Positions 25,641 through 33,613 of a stretch of 45,879 nucleotides of DNA are shown here, piece after piece (the stretch's first letter is position 1; every line of letters begins with the position of its first letter). The stretch is taken from NCBI GenBank assembly GCA_002307065.1, contig DBTN01000019.1, positions 1-45,879 of the forward strand, read 5' to 3'. The translations under genes were made by a program, and so were the position numbers. Source of the DNA: Akkermansiaceae bacterium UBA1315 (lineage in GTDB: Bacteria; Verrucomicrobiota; Verrucomicrobiia; Verrucomicrobiales; Akkermansiaceae). The notes beneath the pieces are model-generated. The model searched no databases and was not told the origin of the DNA. It saw nothing but the letters and a program-made list of their open reading frames with translations.

Positions 25641-25787
25641 ATGATACCTCTTGTCATCACCTTCGCTGTTCTCGCCTTAATCGCCGCTGTCCTCGGCTTC
25701 GGTGGGATCGCTAGCCAATTCGCAGGCATCGCGAAGATCCTTCTCGTGGTCTTCATCGTCTTGGCAATCGTTTCTTACTTCTTCTAA
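25641..25787 (+). CDS. DUF1328 (YtjA/UPF0391) small membrane protein
   Basis: 48 residues: MIPLVITFAVLALIAAVLGF, then GGIASQFAGIAKILLVVFIV, ending LAIVSYFF. The GFGGIA...AGIAKIL core with two membrane helices is diagnostic of DUF1328, a family of tiny inner-membrane proteins often found with CsbD and other envelope-stress genes. The role is unknown. ATG 25641 is the family start. It lies in the same orientation as the PMP3-like gene 71 bases downstream. Confidence 0.9.
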   Translation: MIPLVITFAVLALIAAVLGFGGIASQFAGIAKILLVVFIVLAIVSYFF

Positions 25788-25858
25788 TTTGGACCGTTTC
25801 AGAGCTGCCTTGGCGTGTGTCAGGGTAGCTCGATTCACCTCAAACATCCGATTCATTT

Positions 25859-26014
25859 GTGAATAAGTTGTTATTAATTATCTTGGCGATCCTTTTCCCT
25901 CCTGCTGCTGTGGCGTTGAAGGACGGTATTGGAAAGTCTTTTATGATCAATGTGATCCTCACCTTGTTTATGTGGGTTCCTGGCGTGATCCACGCATTGA
26001 TCGTGGTGTTGTAA
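25859..26014 (+). CDS. PMP3/YqaE (UPF0057) family membrane protein
   Basis: 51 residues starting with GTG: NKLLLIILAILFPPAAVALK, a short loop DGIGKSFMINVILTLFMW, then VPGVIHALIVVL. The two helices and the FPP...INxxLTLxxWxPGxIHA pattern identify the PMP3/YqaE family, proteolipids of bacteria, yeast and plants induced by salt, cold or membrane stress and thought to affect membrane potential. The ATG-free start is GTG 25859. A weak hairpin lies between it and the DUF1328 gene, so cotranscription is uncertain. Confidence 0.9.
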   Translation: MNKLLLIILAILFPPAAVALKDGIGKSFMINVILTLFMWVPGVIHALIVVL

Positions 26015-26063
26015 GAAACCATTTGAGGCTTGGCAGCGTCCTCGATGTCGGATGCCATCAGGA

Positions 26064-26375
26064 ATGATTTCCTTACTGATCACCGTGGAAGTGGATCCGA
26101 GTCGCGTGGACGAATTCATTTCTTATATCACCGAAGAGGCGGCGGACGCTTTGAAAGATGAACCGGGCTGCCGGGGATTCACCATCAGTCAAAGTGACGA
26201 ATCGTGCCATGTGTTCACACTGGCCGAGTTTTACGATGACATGGCGGCGCTTGAGGCACACCGGTTGACTCCGCATTTCCTGTTGTTTCAACAACGAGCG
26301 GGCGACGGATTGATCACGAAAAAGACCGGTGTGGTTGGAAATGTGATCTTCCCCAAGGACTTCGAGAAAAAGTGA
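26064..26375 (+). CDS. Antibiotic biosynthesis monooxygenase (ABM/YgiN-like) domain protein
   Basis: A single ABM domain of about 103 residues (ferredoxin-like dimer): MISLLITVEVDPSRVDEFIS, DEPGCRGFTISQSDE, HVFTLAEFYDDMAALEAHRLTPHFLLFQ. Relatives include quinol monooxygenase YgiN and heme-degrading or polyketide-oxidising enzymes; the conserved pattern GCxxF...F...E.Y.....L..H...PHF is present. The substrate is unknown. The start may be ATG 26064 (domain start) or ATG 26052. It is the last gene of the small stress-type cluster. Confidence 0.82.
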   Translation: MISLLITVEVDPSRVDEFISYITEEAADALKDEPGCRGFTISQSDESCHVFTLAEFYDDMAALEAHRLTPHFLLFQQRAGDGLITKKTGVVGNVIFPKDFEKK

Positions 26376-26417
26376 TTGGTGCGGGCCAATTGCCCGCTAC
26401 CTTTTGGGTAGGTGAAA

Positions 26418-27404
26418 ATGAGTCCTGCCCAAAAGCATCTATTCTATACCGAACTCGCCAAGTTATTGGCCGCCGGTTTTGGAATTCGAGAGGCTGCGGC
26501 CATCATGCTGGAGGGAAAACTGCCCCAAGCCCAAGCTCGGGTATTGGAGCAGATGAATTCCGGGCTCGATGAAGGCCAAACAATCGCCGCTTCCTTTGGT
26601 GGCGACACCTCGAGTATTTCCGATTTGGAACGCGGAATCATCCGAGCCGGTGAACGGGGTGGGCGGCTTGCGATCGCGTTCGACCATCTCGCCGACTACT
26701 TCGGGCTGGTGGCCGCTTCTCGGCGTGAGATGCTGAAAGCTCTGATCTATCCGCTGGTGCTTTTACACATGGGGATTTTTGTAGGAATCGTCCCAAAAGC
26801 GGTGATGGGCGGACGGGCGAGTGTCGGCGATATTTTGCTGGAATTGCTGCTGACGTTGCTGATCGTCTATTCCATCGGTTTGTTGATCGTCGCAGGAGCC
26901 GTTGCGTTGCTGAAAGTCGCGCCGGAAAAACCGGTTGTGGATCGTTTCCTCAATTCGATCCCGTGGGTGGGGAAAGCTCGTCGATCCATGGCGATGTCCC
27001 GTTTCACGAAAGTTTACCACATCGGATTGCTCGCCGGCCTTTCCATGGAAGAAACGCTTGAGACATCGATGAAGGCATCGCAAAGCGGAGTGTTGCGCGA
27101 GCACGGAACAGCTCTGATGGTGCGGGTGAAAGCAGGCGAAAAGTTGGGTCCTGGACTGATCAACTTGGAAGGATTTCCGAAGGTATTTTCGCGTTCTTAT
27201 GCGACCGGTGAAGAGGCTGGGACGCTGGACAAAGATTTGGCAAAGTGGGCGATTTATTTTCAAGAGGAAGCAACCCAGTCGATTCGGACGCTCTCGGTCG
27301 TGTTGCCCAAAATTTTGTACGGACTGGTGCTGATCTTCGTCGTTTGGAAAATCCTCGGTTTCTACAACGGTTATCTCGATCTGTTGAACGAGATCGGCGA
27401 GTGA
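26418..27404 (+). CDS. GspF/PilC-type inner membrane protein (type II secretion/type IV pilus F domain)
   Basis: About 328 residues. The family carries two T2SSF domains, each helical with a membrane segment. First repeat: FYTELAKLLAAGFGIREAAAIML, GEQ-like motif AGERGGRLAIAFDHLADYF, and helix LKALIYPLVLLHMGIFVGIVP. Second: FTKVYHIGLLAGLSMEETLETS, TGEEAGTLDKDLAKWAIYFQEE, and a final helix LPKILYGLVLIFVVWKILGFY. The start ATG 26418 follows GGTAGGTG. It is shorter than usual GspF (about 400 residues), and no other pilus or secretion genes are nearby. It is followed after 10 bases by an O-antigen-ligase-like gene. Confidence 0.88.
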   Translation: MSPAQKHLFYTELAKLLAAGFGIREAAAIMLEGKLPQAQARVLEQMNSGLDEGQTIAASFGGDTSSISDLERGIIRAGERGGRLAIAFDHLADYFGLVAASRREMLKALIYPLVLLHMGIFVGIVPKAVMGGRASVGDILLELLLTLLIVYSIGLLIVAGAVALLKVAPEKPVVDRFLNSIPWVGKARRSMAMSRFTKVYHIGLLAGLSMEETLETSMKASQSGVLREHGTALMVRVKAGEKLGPGLINLEGFPKVFSRSYATGEEAGTLDKDLAKWAIYFQEEATQSIRTLSVVLPKILYGLVLIFVVWKILGFYNGYLDLLNEIGE

Positions 27405-27414
27405 GTTTTGATCT

Positions 27415-28719
27415 ATGAGCGAAGAACGATCTGAGGGCAGGGCGACATTTTTGAAAGGGGTGATCGCGCTGGGGGTGTTGGCACCGTGGTTGCTTTTTTC
27501 TTCGCCGGAATATCGTCAGTTTGGGTTGTTGGTGGCGATGGTCATTTCGTTGGGAACTGCGGGAGCGTGGGCTTGGAAAAGGCACCGACCGCTGACGCGA
27601 CCGGTTTTGCTTTGTTTCACGGGGCTGGCTGTCTGCTTTCAAGCGTCGGTGATCGGTGGCGTTCTGAGTGGCGAGCCCGCGTGGGAAACCGTAAAGCTGA
27701 CACTTTGCGGAGTGGTTGGGATTTTGGGCATCGCGGTGGCGACCGATCTTTTTCTGTGTTCTTCCAAAAAGAGATCCGTCGTTCTCACCGCCGTCGGGTT
27801 GTTGGCGTTTTTAGTGATCTCCTCGTATCTGGGATATTTGTTTTCGATCGAAAAGCACATCAAGATTGGGGGCTATCCCGAGTATTTATCCTCCGTTCGG
27901 ATTGCCCTTATTTGGCCGACGAGAATTCTGATGGAGCCATTTGGGCAGATTGGATGGGAGCACACGAATCTCGGTGGATTCTATTTTGCGGTGGGGATTT
28001 TATTGATTTTAAACGGCTTGGCCAATGGTCTGCGCTTTGCGTGGGCGTGGTGGTTGTTTGCCGTGATGTTGGGCGTTTCACTGTTTCTGACCGGTTCGAG
28101 AGGGGCTTGGTTGATGCTGGGAGTGGCGTTGCCGCTTGTTTTGATCGGTCGAAATTGGAGATTTTGGCTGAAAAGCGCAGTTTTGATTTTCATGTCTTAT
28201 GCACTGGGGACCTTGTCGCTGGAGACGAAAATCCAGATCGATCCGCAAGTGACGGGCGGAAGTTTCGCTGCACCAGCCCCCGCCACGAATTCCGAGCATA
28301 ACGTGGGAGCATTATTGGAACGGGGAAGTGCCGGCCGGCTGGACGCCTATCGATTTCTGTGGGACGAACTGGCCGATTCCCGGATTTTTGGCACCGGTTT
28401 AAGCGCAGCCGGGAAAAAGATGCGGCAACTGACGCATGAACACTCCAGCTATCTTGCGACGTTCCGGTGTAGCGGTTTTATCGGGATCGCTGGGCACCTG
28501 CTGATCATCGGCACCTCGCTATGGGCTGCGTTCGGACATTTCCGAAAGGGAGTGCGGTGGCCGCTGATTTTTCTCGTCGCCGTGCTGGTTGGGATTTTAT
28601 TCGACCGGTCGAACGTGTTCGCGCTCACGGGGCAATCGGAATTCATTTTCCACTGGGTCGCGATCTGGATACCGGTTCTAGGGAATTTCCCTACCGCTCG
28701 GGAAGCGTCCGAAGCCTGA
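27415..28719 (+). CDS. O-antigen ligase/polymerase family membrane protein
   Basis: 434 residues with about ten to twelve membrane helices. The pattern SLFLTGSRGAWLMLGVALPLVL is the conserved Wzy_C/WaaL block with the essential Arg, and a large loop ends in HEHSSYLATFRCSGFIGIAGH, which carries the family His. Such proteins ligate O-antigen to lipid A core, polymerise it, or transfer glycans onto pilins (PglL/TfpO). The direct coupling to a PilC-like gene (10-base gap) leaves the last option open. It converges on engB with three bases between stops. Confidence 0.85.
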   Translation: MSEERSEGRATFLKGVIALGVLAPWLLFSSPEYRQFGLLVAMVISLGTAGAWAWKRHRPLTRPVLLCFTGLAVCFQASVIGGVLSGEPAWETVKLTLCGVVGILGIAVATDLFLCSSKKRSVVLTAVGLLAFLVISSYLGYLFSIEKHIKIGGYPEYLSSVRIALIWPTRILMEPFGQIGWEHTNLGGFYFAVGILLILNGLANGLRFAWAWWLFAVMLGVSLFLTGSRGAWLMLGVALPLVLIGRNWRFWLKSAVLIFMSYALGTLSLETKIQIDPQVTGGSFAAPAPATNSEHNVGALLERGSAGRLDAYRFLWDELADSRIFGTGLSAAGKKMRQLTHEHSSYLATFRCSGFIGIAGHLLIIGTSLWAAFGHFRKGVRWPLIFLVAVLVGILFDRSNVFALTGQSEFIFHWVAIWIPVLGNFPTAREASEA

Positions 28720-28722
28720 GAA

Positions 28723-29319
28723 TCAGCGGCTGGAAATCGCGCGTTCGACGGATTGGAGAATTTCCACTCGGCCGGTGCGGTCTTTTGAAGAACTGACAAT
28801 GACCGGCGGAGGTTCCGCGCGGAATCCATCAATCGCCTGAAGAAACAGATCCACGGTCGTCGTGGTTTTTTTCAGCGACTGTTTGTCAGCTTTAGTAAAT
28901 ACCAGCGTGAACGGAACCGGGCAGCCGCTCAGCCAATGCACGAAGTCGACGTCGATTTTTTGTGGCGTGAGCCTTGAGTCGATCAGTACGAACACGTGCG
29001 CCAGATTTTCACGATGTTCGAGGTAATCGCCCACCGATTCATTAAAATCGATTTTACTGTCCTTGGAAACTTTCGCGTAGCCGTAGCCCGGAAGGTCGAC
29101 GAGGATCCAGGATTCGTTGATCAGGAAGAAATTGAGCAGTCGGGTTTTTCCCGGTGTGGCGGAGACTTTCGCCAAGCCATCTTTATTCGTCAACATGTTG
29201 ATCATCGAGGACTTGCCAACATTTGAGCGTCCGATGAATGCGACTTCGGTCGGTTCCCATACGGGGCAGTCTTCGAGATTTTTCGCGCTGATGGAGAAGG
29301 TGGCGGACTTGATTTTCAT
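28723..29319 (-). CDS. engB: Ribosome biogenesis GTPase YsxC/EngB
   Basis: 198-residue TRAFAC GTPase for 50S subunit assembly (YihA/YsxC/EngB). G1 GRSNVGKSS (30-38), G3 DLPGYGYAKVSK (from Asp75), G4 TKAD (142-145), G5 SSKDRTG. The length and the family signature around LLNFFLIN fit. The start codon overlaps the terC stop as ATGA, so translation is coupled to terC and the two form an operon reading leftward. Confidence 0.96.
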   Translation of the reverse strand: MKIKSATFSISAKNLEDCPVWEPTEVAFIGRSNVGKSSMINMLTNKDGLAKVSATPGKTRLLNFFLINESWILVDLPGYGYAKVSKDSKIDFNESVGDYLEHRENLAHVFVLIDSRLTPQKIDVDFVHWLSGCPVPFTLVFTKADKQSLKKTTTTVDLFLQAIDGFRAEPPPVIVSSSKDRTGRVEILQSVERAISSR

Positions 29320-30107
29320 ACGTCGGTTGACCGGTTTTGCAGGCGATAGACGATCACCGGAACGATGAAGATCAGCAAGGTAATCACGGACGTGCCCAAG
29401 TCGAAATATTTGCTGGCGAGGAAGTCGTGGAACGGATTTCCCTCATGCAAAAAATGCCGTGGCACACTGAGAAGTAGCTTCACACCGAGCACACCGATCA
29501 CGATGTAAGCGCATTTTTCGAGAAACGGATAACGTTGCATCAATTTGACGAACCCTTGAGCTGCGAAGCGCATCGCGAGGATACCGATGAAAACGCCGAT
29601 GCAGACCAGAATCATATCGGATGGTGGCGGATAGAGATCTTTGTTTTTCGTAAACGCGACTGCGGCGAAAACGTTGTCGAGCGAGAAAGCGAGATCCATC
29701 ACCTCGACGGCAACAACTGTTGCCCAGAACGGGCCGAGTCGGGCGATGGTGTGGCGGTAGAGCCAATTGCCCTCTTTAGCAACGGCCTCGGAGCCTTCTT
29801 CGATGGCCGATTCGTGATGGGCGAAATGTTTCCAGCAAAGATAGAGAAGATACATTCCGCCGATCGGCTCCAGCCACCAGATACTCATCAACCAAGCGAC
29901 GAGGAAAAGGCAGATGCCGCGGAAAAGATACGCGCCGATGATTCCGTACTTCAGCGCTTTTCCCCGTTGCTCCGAGGGTAGCCGCATGACCATCGTCGCC
30001 AAAACGGCGGCGTTGTCCACGGAGAGAACTCCCTCGATGATGATCAGAATCAAGATCACCATCAATCCGGCGGCGGGGTCGGTTCCTAAAATGTGAGTCC
30101 AGTCCAT
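29316..30107 (-). CDS. TerC family integral membrane protein
   Basis: 263 residues from ATG 30107 (an upstream in-frame start at 30149 has no homology). About seven to eight membrane helices. The paired acidic motifs of TerC are seen: EGVLSVDNAAVLA in the first half and VEVMDLAFSLDNVFAAVAF in the second, which form the metal-binding site. TerC/Alx/YceF-type proteins export manganese during or near metalation of exported proteins, or give tellurite resistance. It has no other ter genes nearby, so a manganese role is more likely. It overlaps engB by four bases. Confidence 0.93.
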   Translation of the reverse strand: MDWTHILGTDPAAGLMVILILIIIEGVLSVDNAAVLATMVMRLPSEQRGKALKYGIIGAYLFRGICLFLVAWLMSIWWLEPIGGMYLLYLCWKHFAHHESAIEEGSEAVAKEGNWLYRHTIARLGPFWATVVAVEVMDLAFSLDNVFAAVAFTKNKDLYPPPSDMILVCIGVFIGILAMRFAAQGFVKLMQRYPFLEKCAYIVIGVLGVKLLLSVPRHFLHEGNPFHDFLASKYFDLGTSVITLLIFIVPVIVYRLQNRSTDV

Positions 30108-30335
30108 TTGCGTGAGCGGGACGCTGCGGGAGCAGCGCGGTTGTGGCAACGGGAATTTCGGTGGAAAACGAGGGATGAGTGCTCTTTAACACGTAAAACC
30201 CCAGAGAAAGCCGGTGGATTGTATGTATGATGTGATTTTTTGCAGCAAAATATTCTTGCCGTAGGGGACTAATTATGAATTACTCATCCCGTATCCCAGC
30301 TTATCGGTATACGAAATCCCCCACCAATTCCCCCT

Positions 30336-30788
30336 ATGAAAGTAAAAGCACCGCTGATCGCGGCCATGTTGCTTGGCGTTACCGCCATTTCCAATGCCTT
30401 CTCTCTCGATTTCACCGGTTTTGAAGGCCAAAGCATCGGTAATATTACGATTCCCGTCGCTGGTTATGGCGATGTCGTCGTCATCAAAGCTGGTTATCCT
30501 GCATCCACTGTTGATAGCGGCGGAGAGGTTTCATTCAATGCGGGTGATAAGTTCATTTTTGTTTTCACCGCTGCGACTCCGACTGCAGGTAGCGTCATCT
30601 TCGAGACTCTCACCGCAGGTTCTGTCACGGTGACGGGAGAAGGAACAAACAGTCGTGAAATTACCTTCGCAAGCAGTGGCACGATCAATGGCCTCACATT
30701 TGACGCGGCCGCTGTTGTGCCCGAGCCGACCTCCGCTTTCTTAGGAATTCTTGGCAGCACGCTGTTGGTGGTTCGCCGCCGTCGCTGA
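30336..30788 (+). CDS. PEP-CTERM surface protein, small
   Basis: 150 residues. Signal peptide MKVKAPLIAAMLLGVTAISNAFS; mature part of about 100 residues, beta-rich (GNITIPVAGYGDVVVIKAGY, DKFIFVFTAATPTAGSVIFE, EITFASSGTINGLTFDA); C-terminal sorting signal VVPEPTSAFLGILGSTLLVVRRRR (PEP box, membrane helix, Arg cluster). Exosortase should process it. The Gly/Val/Thr-rich body is not a named domain. It has its own transcript: a gap of 186 bases upstream and a strong terminator downstream. Confidence 0.88.
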   Translation: MKVKAPLIAAMLLGVTAISNAFSLDFTGFEGQSIGNITIPVAGYGDVVVIKAGYPASTVDSGGEVSFNAGDKFIFVFTAATPTAGSVIFETLTAGSVTVTGEGTNSREITFASSGTINGLTFDAAAVVPEPTSAFLGILGSTLLVVRRRR

Positions 30789-30817
30789 TTCGGAATCGAT
30801 CGCGAAGAGGAATGATT

Positions 30818-30852
30818 CGAGGCGTGTCTTTCACGAGACGCGTCTCGTTTTT
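30818..30852 (+). terminator. Rho-independent terminator after the PEP-CTERM gene
   Basis: CGAGGCGTGTCT (30818-30829) pairs with AGACGCGTCTCG (30836-30847) over 12 bp with two G-U pairs, loop TTCACG, followed by TTTTT. It begins 30 bases after the stop codon. Confidence 0.85.
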
Positions 30853-30940
30853 CTTCAGGCGTACCGCTTTAGAAATTTGGCGCGGATTTCACTTCGCCGA
30901 ACGACCATAAACCGGTTGGATGGGTTACGCCTGTTTGCTT

Positions 30941-32029
30941 ATGCCTGAACCGATCCCTTCCACGACTTTTCTCAAAAAATATTTGATCCGTGTTCCGGAG
31001 GTTTTCGGAGATTTGACGGAGGATATTGTCAAAGGTCTGAGTTCGTCGTTGGAGACGCCGCTGGGAAAGGAATATTATCTCGTTCAGCCGGGAAACCCGG
31101 AGGATTTGAGAACATCGAGCGTTTCTAAATTCATTCAGTGGAACCTCCCGGTCGAGCATAGCTGGCCATGTGTGCCACAGAAAATGGAGGGATTTATCGA
31201 AAAGGCTGCGCAGGCCATTTTTCGGAAATTTGGGTCACGTGATCCACAGGCGATTTTGATAGGGCTGCTGGAGCCAAGCGCTAGCGATCCCTATTATAAA
31301 AAGCTGGCGTCGAATTTGCGGGGGCGGACGCTTCAGCTTTTTCCGGCACTACCGGTTGGTGATGCGGAATCCCAGGAGCCCGGGAAGGCGACCCTTTTTT
31401 GTTTGGTTGGCAAAGAAGGGCTTTTCTGTGGGATGCAGACGCCGAGGGAAGGAAATGGGTTTTATCCAGGAGGAACGAAATACATCAGCCAAAATTCTCC
31501 CTCTGCCATCAGCCGCGCGGGAGCAAAGATCGCCGAAGCTTTACACTATCTGAAACTCTATCGTCCGCAACCGATCGAAGGCAGTCACTGGCTGGAACTA
31601 GGCGCGAGCCCGGGCGGAATGACGTCGGAGCTGTTGTCGAAAGATTATCGAGTCACGGCGATCGATCGAGCACCGTTGGATAAACGGCTGGACGGCGAAA
31701 AGCGGCTGCGATTTTTACAGATGGATGCGGATGGTTTCGACCCCGGATCGAAGACGAGATATGCTGCGATTCTTTCCGACATGAATGGCGATGCGGAAGA
31801 ATCGATCCGTTTGGTAGCCCAGCTTTCGAAATATCTCGAAGTCGGCGGGTTGGCGATTTTTACGCTTAAGGCAACCGGTGTGACGACCGTGACGGAAGCG
31901 GTGGAACTTTACGAAAGGGTCATCCAAAAAGCGTCGATGGCCGGTCTCGAATTATTCGCGAGAACTCACCTGACCTACAATCGCAGGGAGTTCACGCTAT
32001 TTTTCGAATACCGGCCACCGGTTTCCTGA
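30941..32029 (+). CDS. RlmM/FtsJ-like SAM-dependent rRNA 2'-O-methyltransferase
   Basis: About 362 residues: an N-terminal RNA-binding-type region of about 200 residues and a C-terminal Rossmann methyltransferase. SAM motif HWLELGASPGGMTSELL, then VTAIDRAPLDKRL, catalytic-type Asp in AAILSDMNGD, Lys in LAIFTLKATGV, and THLTYNRREFTLFFEY at the end. This follows the RlmM pattern (23S rRNA 2'-O-methylation at C2498 in E. coli) more than short RlmE. The target here is inferred. ATG 30920 is an in-frame alternative start. Confidence 0.85.
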   Translation: MPEPIPSTTFLKKYLIRVPEVFGDLTEDIVKGLSSSLETPLGKEYYLVQPGNPEDLRTSSVSKFIQWNLPVEHSWPCVPQKMEGFIEKAAQAIFRKFGSRDPQAILIGLLEPSASDPYYKKLASNLRGRTLQLFPALPVGDAESQEPGKATLFCLVGKEGLFCGMQTPREGNGFYPGGTKYISQNSPSAISRAGAKIAEALHYLKLYRPQPIEGSHWLELGASPGGMTSELLSKDYRVTAIDRAPLDKRLDGEKRLRFLQMDADGFDPGSKTRYAAILSDMNGDAEESIRLVAQLSKYLEVGGLAIFTLKATGVTTVTEAVELYERVIQKASMAGLELFARTHLTYNRREFTLFFEYRPPVS

Positions 32030-32045
32030 TCAGGGAAGGGACGGA

Positions 32046-32300
32046 TCAATAGCGACGGCGGTCGTAATGACGTGGAGCGGGGCGACCACGGTAGTGGTGA
32101 TGATCATCTCTGTCGTTCAGGGCATAGCCGAGTAAACCGGCAGCGGCGACTCCTGCAACGGCTAACCCGGGATCGACCGACTGAACCGGGCGGCCGTTTG
32201 CGTCATACGTTGTCATGCAGCTGACGCTGGAAAACAACGAAGCGACCAATGTTGCGAGAACTGTGCCGCGAAAGAAAATGGGGCGAAGCCGAGTTTTCAT
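32046..32300 (-). CDS. Small lipoprotein with His/Arg-rich tail
   Basis: 84 residues from ATG 32300 (ATG 32309 also in frame). Lipoprotein signal FFRGTVLATLVASLFSSVSC with lipobox SVSC. The mature part has a hydrophobic Gly/Ala stretch (LAVAGVAAAGLLGYALND), like glycine-zipper proteins, then a basic tail DDHHHYRGRPAPRHYDRRRY. Likely an envelope protein; no function known. It converges on the methyltransferase gene. Confidence 0.75.
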   Translation of the reverse strand: MKTRLRPIFFRGTVLATLVASLFSSVSCMTTYDANGRPVQSVDPGLAVAGVAAAGLLGYALNDRDDHHHYRGRPAPRHYDRRRY

Positions 32301-32363
32301 GATATCCATTGAACGGCTGCCGCAGAAAAATATTCAATCAAAATTCAAGCGTTGCAGAGACGG

Positions 32364-33548
32364 CTATTCCGGGATTTCCGCAGGAGCATCCGGGTTGAGG
32401 AAGCGCTCGATCGTTTCCCGGGCGTGAACGGGATTTTCGTTTAGGTCTTTGACTTCGCCTTTTTCAAGCTTCTCCGCCCATTCGAAATGAACTGAGAATA
32501 GTTTTTCGTCGTCATCGGTTTCCTTGAGAGTGAATCGGTCATTGCTCTGAAGAACTTCGGCCCAAGTTTCACGAACGTTTTTCCAATAAGAACCGGTTTT
32601 TTCCCAGTATTCGTCAAAGGCGTCGGCAAGGTTGGGAGCGGTGATTTCTTCATATCGATTCACGCCCAGTTCCTGTCCGATGTATTTGCGGGATCCGTCC
32701 TTCGCAACTTCGAGTTTACGATTGTTTTGAACGTGGACCCAGCCGTTGGGGGTGAGAGTGATTTCGTGAGTCCCTTCGAGGATGTTGTAATCTTTTCTGA
32801 CGGATGATTCCCGACGCGGCAGTGGGCGTGGGCATGTGTCGCTGTGCCACAATGACATGCCGCCATCGTGAACCCATTCGCCCATGACCTCATACCGTGG
32901 TGAGTCGTCGACCTGAAACACGGCTTGTGACCACCGGCCTTTTGGGGATGGCGCGGGGCTTTTCGCCCACGTCTGATCGCCTTGGTAGATTTGCAAATCG
33001 GCGTCCTGATAAGTCCAGTCCTGGCGCCAGTGTTTCATGACGAACGGCCCCTTGGTTTCGCCTTCTTCGTTTTTGAAATACATCACCAGCGTGTGCTGGA
33101 GGCTGATGAATTCGGGACGATCTTCCAGCACGACCACATGTTCAGTCCCCCATGAAAAGTAGGGGCGTTTTGGCTGATAATCTTCAGCAAATCCCAAAGT
33201 TTCCACGAAATCGAAACTCGTCCGGTAACTGCCTGCCATCGCAAGAATCGCGCGCCGGTCTTGTTCAAATTTGGTCAAACCTGCTTCGTGCAATCGGGTC
33301 CAAGATTCTTTGGGTTGTTTCAACAAGGTCACGTCTGAGCCTTGGGTCGTACCGCCTCGTGGCTGCATTTTTTTCCAATCGACGAAAGGCCAGGCAAAGA
33401 CGTGGCCGGTCAATGGCGTTTCCTTTTTTTCTTCAGGCGCAGATTCTTTCGCAGGTTTTTCTTCCGGCTTTTCTGCGGAAAACCCACTGATAGTCAATGC
33501 GAGGAAAAAGGCGAGAAAACAGGTTGGGGAAAGGGGAGTCTTCTTCAT
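32364..33548 (-). CDS. DUF6607-like secreted protein
   Basis: About 394 residues. The start ATG 33548 leads a signal peptide (PLSPTCFLAFFLALTISGFSA). After a Glu/Lys/Pro-rich linker the protein has an aromatic-rich domain: AMAGSYRTSFDFVETLGF, PYFSWGTEHVVVLEDRPEFISLQHTLVMYF, MKHWRQDWTYQDADL, GRWSQAVFQVDDSPRYEVMGEWVHDGG, and DTCPRPLPRRE. These features recall the DUF6607 family of proteins of unknown role; the family call is from memory and moderate. A dyad shared with the TonB operon lies 22 bases upstream of the start, suggesting iron or metal control. Confidence 0.72.
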   Translation of the reverse strand: MKKTPLSPTCFLAFFLALTISGFSAEKPEEKPAKESAPEEKKETPLTGHVFAWPFVDWKKMQPRGGTTQGSDVTLLKQPKESWTRLHEAGLTKFEQDRRAILAMAGSYRTSFDFVETLGFAEDYQPKRPYFSWGTEHVVVLEDRPEFISLQHTLVMYFKNEEGETKGPFVMKHWRQDWTYQDADLQIYQGDQTWAKSPAPSPKGRWSQAVFQVDDSPRYEVMGEWVHDGGMSLWHSDTCPRPLPRRESSVRKDYNILEGTHEITLTPNGWVHVQNNRKLEVAKDGSRKYIGQELGVNRYEEITAPNLADAFDEYWEKTGSYWKNVRETWAEVLQSNDRFTLKETDDDEKLFSVHFEWAEKLEKGEVKDLNENPVHARETIERFLNPDAPAEIPE

Positions 33549-33570
33549 AGGTCCGCAGGACGCTAGCTTA

Positions 33571-33587
33571 TTGAGAGTCTTTCTCAA
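33571..33587 (-). promoter_or_regulatory. Fur-like operator upstream of the DUF6607-like gene
   Basis: TTGAGAGTCTTTCTCAA (same-direction reading) has perfect 6-base arms TTGAGA/TCTCAA around five bases. It lies 22 bases upstream of the ATG at 33548. The flanking AGCTTATTGAGA is identical to that at the TonB operon (40083-40099). The outer arms match the classical Fur-type dyad TGAGAATNATTCTCA. Confidence 0.55.
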
Positions 33588-33613
33588 CTAAATTCCCCGG
33601 TGGCAGACCGATC

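Noticed and set aside
25788..25858. Sigma-54-like site (TTGGCGTG) before the PMP3-like gene
   Set aside because: No GC dinucleotide at the required spacing (the bases there read GG); not counted among the sigma-54-like sites.
27486..28301. 271-codon plus-strand frame within the O-antigen-ligase-like gene
   Set aside because: Out-of-frame reading of a membrane protein gene with clear helices and family motifs in the other frame.
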